A stretch of DNA of 64,000 bases, taken from Allolobophora icterica. Its lineage: Eukaryota; Annelida; Clitellata; Crassiclitellata; Lumbricidae. The DNA lies in assembly GCA_963556255.1 (NCBI GenBank), contig OY744615.1, forward strand, positions 9,566,765-9,630,764, in the 5' to 3' direction. Shown here piece after piece: positions 1 through 64,000 of this stretch. Numbering within the stretch: position 1 is the first letter of the stretch; the number at the start of each line of letters is the position of its first letter. Position numbers and translations under genes: made by a program. The notes below the pieces were generated by a model that did no database searches, was not told the origin of the DNA, and was given only the letters and a program-made list of their open reading frames with translations.

Positions 1-160
1 CGTGCGTAGAAACCTTGAGCTAGTCCTTCACTCACAATTGCTCAGCGCCATCGATTGCTTCTTGGTCATCATTAGATAGTGGCGCGTAATATTAATATTA
101 ATATTAATAATAATAATAATATTATTAACATCGAGTAAAAATATCCATCACAATCTAGAG
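1..160 (+). mobile_element. SINE group A, 3' part
   Basis: Body shared with the full copy at 1523-1720: CTTGAGC.AGTCCTTCACTCA, CAATTGCTCAGCGCCATCGA, then a TAGTGGCGC block and an AT-rich simple tail. The tRNA-like head lies before the window edge. Confidence 0.7.
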
Positions 161-238
161 GTTCAATACTACCGCGTGCCTAGGCACGATGGGGAACCAG
201 AATCCTGTTTTTAGTATTACCGGATAATGTTAACGCAA

Positions 239-870
<632 letters not shown>

Positions 871-1190
871 AAGCCAATCAAGTACAATGCCAAATAATAC
901 GAAACTCTGTTGAATTATAACGAATCACAAGTGTGAAATATTGAGTATACGTCATACGAACGGTGAGAACAACTGTTGCCACAAGATGTCACTCTTAGAA
1001 TCAATCGAAACATCGTGTAAAACAACCTACAATAAAAGTTAGAAAGACACCATATCACTAAGTTATTCAACGTTTCATTGAAATGATCTCCGAAAGTATT
1101 TGCCGCCAACCGTTCCGCTACGCTGGTTTTCACCCGTCATACCCAACCGTTTCGCTTCACTGACTTCATTCATGCCTCACTTACATCCGA

Positions 1191-56768
<55,578 letters not shown>

Positions 56769-57365
56769 CTGCCCAACAGACGTTTGGTCACATATTGCGA
56801 GAATTTTATAGCGCATTTTCCACCTCTCAATGATTTAAAGGTTCAATGTAATTCAATATAATGCAATACAATACAGTGTTAGTAGCAGTATAGTATCGAA
56901 TGTTTACGATCATACTGCGTCGATCTTACTTCATATTCATCAACTATGCTAACTGCTGCAGTGATTGGCGCGTAAGTCAAAATAACGACTATATATTTTC
57001 ATGAAAACCGATATAAAGGTGTCTAAGCATAATAAAATATAATCCCTGGTTTTGTAATGCCTAATGAATAAGCAGGGTTGAGGGAAAGGTCAGAGGACAT
57101 CCATTTTGAGATTTGGTTGACGACATCAAGTATTGTACTGTATCTGAGTGATGGATGAGAAAAGATATATAGGAGAGAAGGATATTCATGGATTTGTTAA
57201 GAACTTTAAATAAATCTTGTGGTTGCCACACCCGTTAATGTCGACTCTAGTTTGAGTCTAATCAACTGGTGGTTGAAGTAAAATGACGACTATAGCATCT
57301 GGAGGAAACGAATAAAATGCAGACACTTTTAGGGATTAATATTCTGTTAACAGCGACATCTGGGG

Positions 57366-57705
57366 GCCCGTAGAGTAATGGATAACACACTGGCGTGAAG
57401 AGCTGAAGGTACCAAGATCGAACCCCTTAGACAGCCATTAATTTAAGATTAATTCTGCCTTCCACTCGCTAGGTGGCGGCGTTGGTTAAATGAATAGTAG
57501 ACCGTGATTTGGCGCCGTATGGTGGCTGCCGCATAAGCAGTTATATTCGATTCCTGTAAAACTGTTATCATGTGCTTCTACTTAATATATGTATGTAAGG
57601 CGCCCTGCGTGGCTGCCGTTTCTACTATATGTATGTTCACTGTACAGCGCAGTGCGTTTGCAGGCGCTTAATTAAAGAAAAAGATTATTATTATTATTAT
57701 TATTT
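57366..57705 (+). mobile_element. tRNA-derived SINE, group C, full copy
   Basis: CCCGTAGAGTAATGGATAAC (A box region), GGTACCAAGATCGAACCCC (B box), CACTCGCTAGGTGGCGGCGT body, GGCGCCCTGCGTGGCTGCCG, GTTTGCAGGCGCTTAA and a TTA-repeat tail. Confidence 0.82.
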
Positions 57706-57934
57706 ATCTTGTGTTTGGAACGTCTGCTGACGTCAATCTTCGCTTTCGAATTTCCAAAAGGTCTCCAGCCCCAAGCAGAGCATTAGCAACTGAACAAAAT
57801 GACGAAGTTATAGCGTCACAGAGATTCAATATAACGGTGTCTAGGCACAGCATGAAATTTAGGAATTCTGAGTGTTCAACGACATCTTACGGCTGCCAGA
57901 ACCGTTAATCTTGAACTTATTTCATACTTCCAGT

Positions 57935-58115
57935 TGTGAGACACGTAGCCGTTAGGTTATTGGGCTCGGTTTGAAACGCGGAGAACAGGGTTCGAGCCTC
58001 TCCTTAGAATGGCCACAGCTTAGGGACTTTGAGTAAATTGCTCAGCTCCATCAATTGATGCTTAGTCGCTATATACATGTAGTTATGCTCAATGAATGCA
58101 GAAGTAATAATTTTC
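57935..58115 (+). mobile_element. SINE group A copy
   Basis: Head CGTAGCCGTTAGGTTATTGG and CAGGGTTCGAGCCTC, body CTCAGCTCCATCAATTGATG, tail AATGAATGCAGAAGTAATAA. Confidence 0.8.
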
Positions 58116-58529
58116 CAATTAATTTCAACGTAAGGCTCTCGAACACAGTTTGCGAATTTTGCAAGAAACCTGTTTTAATTGTGCCAGATGTCAAAAAATT
58201 TTGACGCTAGCACACACCAAAATAGATTGGAGATTAGTTTTCAAGTCAGCTGCAGTAACGAAAAGTAACAAAGAAGCGATGTTTCAGAGCGTCCAAAACT
58301 CAGGCTAAGATGTAGAAAAACACTAATGTCACATTTTTGGACATTAAGACAGATGGTAGCCGATTGGTCAGAGTGAGCTTTAGACACCTTTAAAATGTTG
58401 TCAACCGATACTATATATATGTAGGCATGGACAATGTAAGGTAGTTCGCTCAAAGTGATAAAAATCTGCGGGTAATGTCAACGCCAACGGCCCTCGTAGG
58501 CATAAGATGTCGTTAAACAATGGACACCA

Positions 58530-58715
58530 CTGCTGACTGATTAGAGCGCTCGCCTTTTGACACGGAGAGCACGGGTTCGAGCCTCCTCCCCTACTATAAG
58601 ACTATTACTGTGCAGGGATCTTGAGGAAGTCCTTCGCTCACAATTATTGCTGAGCGCCATCGAATGATGGTTGTCTTCAGATAACGACGCCTAATGAATG
58701 CGTACTAATGATTAC
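58530..58715 (+). mobile_element. SINE group A copy
   Basis: Head CTGATTAGAGCGCTCGCC and CACGGGTTCGAGCCTCCTCC, body AGGAAGTCCTTCGCTCACAA, GCGCCATCGAATGATGG, tail AATGAATGCGTACTAATG. Confidence 0.82.
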
Positions 58716-60404
58716 TATTAGACAATTTCTTAATTAACAAATGAAAGAATAAATTAAATAATTAATGAGATTAACGTGCCTGCCAGATGCCAAAACTTGG
58801 ATCAGAAGCAAATACAGTGGACAGTGAACGAAGGAAAAAGAAGTCATCTATGAATTATTCATGCGATAAGGTGTTGATTTACCGCTTTAACGATGAAATT
58901 GACACAAAAGATCTCAAAGACAAGGGATGTTATTTCAGACCTTGAGCGGGGATTAATTAAAACACGCCGACTAATTGCCTTAGCGATAAAAGGTTGACTA
59001 AGCTTCCGAAAAAGCTGCATCCGATACTGTTGTTATAACTGTACTTCAGTGAGGCTAAAGTGCTACTGCAGTAGGCCTACTGCTTCTTCTGAAAGTGCTA
59101 TAGGCCTACGTGAAATCGTACAGTGCGCATTGTAGGCCTACATATGTGCAATGCGATACCTATAGCAAAAAACCGACATTTTATTGTTGCAGTTGTGAGG
59201 AATGTTGTTGATGACTATGATTATGATGATGATGACGACGCCGACGACTATGATGATGCAAATTCTTTGTCACAAAAAGATGACGGTGACGATATCCATC
59301 ATCATGACAGATGCTATTGTTTTGTAGTGGTTGTTAATGATGACGACTACGAATTAAATAACAGTTGTTGTACATTCATACATTAATATTATTGTAATCA
59401 TAATCGTAAACTCCAGATTTCTAAAGCGTTAATCTAAAGCTAAGCGCAGGGCACCAGATTATTCTCGAGCCCTGCGTCATGTCAGAAGGGTTGTCCAGAG
59501 ATGTCAAATAAAGATCCGAGTCCGGTTGCCAGAAAGAACAGAGACAGGAGGCAGAGATGTAAGAGAAAAACATCACGAGTAACAATGCAAATCATTGTCA
59601 CAGAGGAATTGCTTTGTTTAGGTCATGGGATTGCGTTTCACCCTAAGCATTCTGCAGGACTATTACAACAGCCCATATAAACAATAAGGGTTATAGTGTG
59701 CGAAAGGCAACAAATCTCCGTATACTTTACCGTACCATTTTATTGAACATACCACGGATAGTCTTTCTCTGAGAAAGCACAAGAAAATTTAGTCAAGCAT
59801 AACGTCAAACTGGTGTAACGATAAAACCACCCAGGCATTGGATATATATCGACCTATCTAGAAGTGAAATTTTTTAAATTGGAAAAGTAGGCTAATTGAA
59901 AATATAAACAGAACTAAGTTTAAACAGATTCTTAAATCAGAACAAACTGACAAAAGTTTCAGTTGGAAGTATAGGGCCTACTGTCCTTCGATCGATAGGC
60001 ATATGTACTCTCAGCGTAACGTGAAAATTGAAAAATTGTCTACGTCGATTTCTTAACCCATTTGTCGAGGTTTACCACATGAATTTGACGCCTCATTACA
60101 AGGTCTACAGAATAGCTGGAAGAATATAGTAGAGAAACAATCAAGTGCATAAATTTCGCAATTAAAAAATCTGATGAAATGAAGAATGGACTAAATTGTC
60201 CGTCTTAACATTTTTAGGAAACCTTCGAACCAGGGTTGGATTACGAAGAACGATGACTAAAATTATGGTAAGAAAAATCTGTGCCCAGAGCCAAGAAAAT
60301 GTACAAGTATTTCATGCACACAAAGGTATAATAAGTATTTCATGCATACAAATACACAAATGTACAAGTATTTCAGCTGGTTCTCTACCTACTCTCTCGC
60401 TCTT

Positions 60405-60504
60405 TCTGTCTGTCTGTCTGTCTGTCTGAGTCTGTATGTATGTATGTATGTATGTATGTATGTATGTATGTATGTATGTATGTATGTATGTATGTATGTA
60501 TACA

Positions 60505-60582
<78 letters not shown>
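60405..60582. repeat. TCTG-TATG-TCTG compound microsatellite
   Basis: Short TCTG run, about 18 TATG units (60436-60505), then about 18 TCTG units. The TATG block sits inside a TCTG array. Confidence 0.96.
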
Positions 60583-60583
<1 letters not shown>

Positions 60584-60639
60584 TGTTTGTCTCTTGTTTA
60601 CTGTTTAATGTCTTTTCTGTTTCCGCGAGACTCACATGC

Positions 60640-61465
60640 TGAGAGCGCCTCCTTGGGTTTTTTCACAAGATCTTGGGTTTTCTATCCGAAATTGGAAATG
60701 GGTTTTTTCCTGGAGACCTTGGGATTTTTGCTTGAGTTTTTCTTGTTTTTTTATTGAACCCTATTTTTCATTAATCAAATCAATTTTTGCAACGGTCTGA
60801 ATGATCGAAGTCAATAAAGAAATGGCGCAACATGCGTGTAAGCATGTTCTGTACTAGTCTATTTATATATTTAGAATATACGTGTAAAGACTAAATGTGC
60901 TATAGCCTACTAGTAGGCCTAATTATTATATTTAGAAAATAACTCTAAAGACTAAAGGAGACTGCAGGCTCAGACTGCACTTCTTCGGAAGTTTTCCCGA
61001 AGTAAATTGTTGCCCTTTTTTAAAACTTAAGAAATAATATTTCGAGTTTCATAATCTTTAATCTTTATTCTTGTTTAAAAATAAAAAAATGTGCGATTCT
61101 GACGCTGAAGAAAATAAACATGTGCACTTGTATATAAACATTTTTAATTTGGTTCGATTATAACTAGGCTAGTAATTTTTAGCAATTAACGATTGTCCAT
61201 AAAACTGTAAAAATGAAATATAGAAATAAAAGACGAACAACATTTTTTATAACATAAATGGTAAAATTGCATTATATTATAATTATTGTTATATCATTAT
61301 CTTATAATTCGTTTATTAATTTCCAAAAATCGACAGAAAATCTACCTTGTATTTCTTGGGTTTTTAAACTGTCCTAACTTGGGTTTTTCATTTTTCTAGA
61401 GTGGTAACACTGCCTCTGAATAGTTCCCACTATGAGAGGCGCTATGTAAATTTCCAGATACCATA
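60640..61465. mobile_element. LINE tail split by an unclassified insertion
   Basis: TGAGAGCGCCTC (60641-60652) and CCTCTGAATAGTTCCCACTA with GAGAGGCGCTATGTAAA (61411-61450) are halves of the LINE tail seen intact at 36507. The ~755 bp between starts CTTGGGTTTTTTCACAAG and ends with CTTGGGTTTTTCATTTTTCT, GAGTGGTAACACTG. It may be a degraded hAT-like element; the ends do not pair fully. Confidence 0.5.
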
Positions 61466-64000
61466 CCATAGGCCAACCACAAACTGATAAAACCTAAATC
61501 GCTTATTTCTGTTGAACTTAAATAGTATCGGGTGACAATGTTTTAAAGGTGTTTAAAGAGAGCGCTCTTGACAATTGTCATGTTGCGGTTTCTTTTTAAG
61601 TTAGGGACCACTCATGGCCAAGATGATGGTCCCCTTACACAGTATACAACTATATACATGATGTCAAAATAATGTTTATCTCTAAAAACATATATCCAAC
61701 AGTTTTTTCCACTATTAGTTAATGGTCTTGATGATTCCACTGTCTTAGAGCTGCTTTTGGGGATTGCTGCGAGCCGGCTACCCAACCCTGCAGGAGGAGG
61801 GAGGCAATCACTGCTATAGAAATCTTGAAAAACTCCTCTATTACGGACGGATCTTCCGAATTTTGATCACAGCTTTGTTTTGGTGCGCCATCGGTTGATA
61901 CCCTGCGCGTTGGACACCGGTGCGATAGAACTTAGAAATTACAAATTACAGGCATTCACCACAATGTACACAGACTTGGTATTTTTCTTGACTCTTAGTA
62001 CAGCAACGCATTAGAATGACTTTATTTTGCAATCTCTGAAGAAATATTCAGTAATCCGTGCACCCTGGCCACTGCTGCTCATCCGTGTCGCTAAGAAAGT
62101 TCAAAGCTACACTGCACACGCGTGATCGCTGCCTCCAGCACCGCAGAGTTAAGCCTGAATAATTTCTCACACATATCTACACAATTGTCTGTTCTAGTCT
62201 TACCAGATTTTCTCTGCATGCCTGTGAACACGGATGATAAAATGAAAGGTTTGGGCAGCAACGAGTAGTATTCGTTTTAACGTCGCACTTTAGTTTATTC
62301 TATTGTACCAGTCAAACTTTATATACAATGTCATGTAAAAACTTGTCACAAAGACTCTGAAGATTCCCGAAGGAAGAAGACATTGTAATTGTAATCTGAC
62401 ATTTATAAAGTGCCACTTAAAGAAAGAACTCATCAGTGGGAAGACCTGAGCCAGTGAAATTACCGTCGAATAATAGGCCTACAGACTTAAGGCGCTTGTG
62501 AATCTGTGGAAGGGACAAACTGAGGAGTTCGATCATTAGCTCACGAGAAAGGCGATTCCAGCTGGTGGACCCAACACGATAAATCAAGACCCTGTTTCAC
62601 TAAACCCATCTAACGAACTCAGCTATAAAATGAGCACATCACGTAATCCTTTCGATTGGAAGATTGGCCAAAGTTCAGAAATGCACACACAACCATTTGA
62701 CAGAACATTCAAGACGCCGAGCAGTTGCGAGTGAAGGACTTGCCTAGGTCCTTATACATTCATAGCAACAGTGGAGACTCGAATCCGTACTCTTCGCGTT
62801 ACAGGCCTGACTACCGTGCTCCGACCATTATGGGACATGGGAGAGTTTTTTATATCCCTGCAGTGTCTCGTCAACAGCGACTGTATGTATATTCATCAAC
62901 AAATAAACATCTAAATACTAGTAAGTGTAATTGCAATTTATATAGCGCTTCTTTCTGACAGAATTATCATACACGACTGGAAACAATGTTTTGGCAGTGC
63001 GGATAAATAAGAAATCATTCAAGAGAACAATTGCTCATATAGTAATTCATCAAAGTCACAGCACTAAATACAAGAAAAATAAACAACTCGACAGAGCTAA
63101 ATTAAATCATCCTGTCTTTCTGCATGTTAAACATCAAGGTATCTAGAAGCAACTTACAATCATAGGCGACGACTCCTTGGGAGCCTTGGGTGCGAATGCA
63201 CCCAGAGAGAAAGTTCAATGGGTGCCTGGCACCCAGAAGAATTCGGACCTTAAAGTCAAATTTTTTACAACTAAGTAATCTCACAACTTGAGAAGTACAA
63301 CACAACACTGCAACACAAATACCCAACATTGCTTGATCTAACAGTCAGAACCGGTAAATAAATAAATAATTTATATATTATTTAAAAAAAATAATAACAC
63401 TGGAACGTCGTCGCCGATTTCCAATACTGTTCAAACCTCGTAACCTTTGACAAGAAAACAAATTTCTTTCTCCGAAAATCCGCTAAAACTCACCTACCTA
63501 TGAAGAGTGGGAGGGGAAGGGAGGGGGAGACACCCAGAGACAAAAGCAAAAGTCGGCGCCTATGCCTACAATTACACTTACCTGCTTTTGTTCCTGCGAG
63601 TCAATACTAGCAAAACTTTACAAAGTTTCAAAAGTTTGTAGCCTTGTAGGCCTACTACTAGACATTCACAAGCAATGGAAACTGTTGGAAGTCCATGTGA
63701 CTGTTAAAACTACATTCAATTTCAGCAGTTAAGTTTATAATAGCGACTAAGCTGTGACGAAAAAGTGATCGACAAAAATGTTAATAGCAATTCAAACTGT
63801 GTGTTCAAAGTGTAAAAATTTGAACATAGAGTCGATGTCAGATGCTGATAAAAGCGAACAGTGTAGCCTAGCAACAAACATCTTAGAGTATATGCCACTC
63901 TTTGCAAATCAGATTCATTTCGAATTCAATTCAAAATGCCGTTTATTGAACACCACAGGCAACAGTAGGCCTACATGCCACTCCAGACTATTGCAAACTG

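Larger units (their letters stand above)
56769..64000 (-). other. Upstream intron sequence, no exon recognised
   Basis: The exon before 56768 should end in phase 1 and encode AAA3-AAA4 linker helices. I found no such frame here. Contents: SINEs at 57366, 57940 and 58530, dispersed-repeat pieces, a TATG/TCTG microsatellite, LINE tails and AT-rich unique DNA (58.7-60.2, 61.5-64.0 kb). A divergent short exon could be missed. Confidence 0.55.

Noticed and set aside
59123..59386. Asp/Tyr-rich 87-residue frame
   Set aside because: Low-complexity GAT/GAC/TAT repeats with no recognisable domain and no coding context.

Overview
This is a 64 kb piece of animal nuclear DNA. It is intron-rich, AT-rich and full of transposons and microsatellites. 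Its one recognisable host gene is the 3' part of an axonemal dynein heavy chain of the DNAH5/DNAH8 (outer-arm) group, on the minus strand. I read 25 exons from 56768 down to the stop codon at 1191. Every exon-to-exon reading phase agrees, giving the C-terminal ~1,738 residues: the end of the AAA3-AAA4 linker, AAA4, stalk helix CC1, the microtubule-binding domain, stalk helix CC2, AAA5 with its strut, AAA6 and the C-terminal domain. The first ~2,800 residues of a usual ~4,600-residue protein must lie beyond 64000. The species is not decidable by eye; a ciliated, probably marine, invertebrate fits.

The rest is intron, or the unassigned stretch 56769-64000. It holds hAT elements and hAT-type MITEs (most with intact 8-bp target-site duplications, TSDs), three Helitron-like elements, a Tc1/mariner remnant nested in another element, LINE fragments, three tRNA-derived SINE groups, a very common unnamed dispersed repeat, two large palindromes, a 1.4 kb higher-order tandem array and many microsatellites. 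Two segmental duplications within the introns supply paired copies that show empty sites for several insertions.

Main unusual points. (1) The palindrome TAGGCCTA occurs about 27 times where about one is expected. Paired copies and one transposon TSD show it arises by precise insertion of GGCCTA (or GGGCCTA) at a TA dinucleotide, which looks like a short footprint or micro-insertion of unknown origin. (2) At three exon borders of the dynein gene the splice site itself, with adjoining exon bases, has become the unit of a minisatellite (21.7, 49.9 and 50.7 kb). (3) One dynein intron must use a GC-AG donor. (4) Two unrelated elements share GG..CC ends, 8-9 bp TSDs and inverted subterminal arrays of 14-15 bp units; one interrupts a LINE frame at a recognisable TSD.

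Regions: 1-12.2 kb holds dynein exons 25-19 and a Helitron; 12.2-21.8 kb is the largest intron, with nested transposons, palindromes and the tandem array; 21.8-32 kb has exons 18-14, an interrupted LINE and a hAT with a nested Helitron; 32-42 kb has duplicated blocks, a hAT and LINEs around exons 13-11; 42-57 kb has the stalk and AAA4 exons; 57-64 kb has SINEs and repeats and no exon I could recognise.
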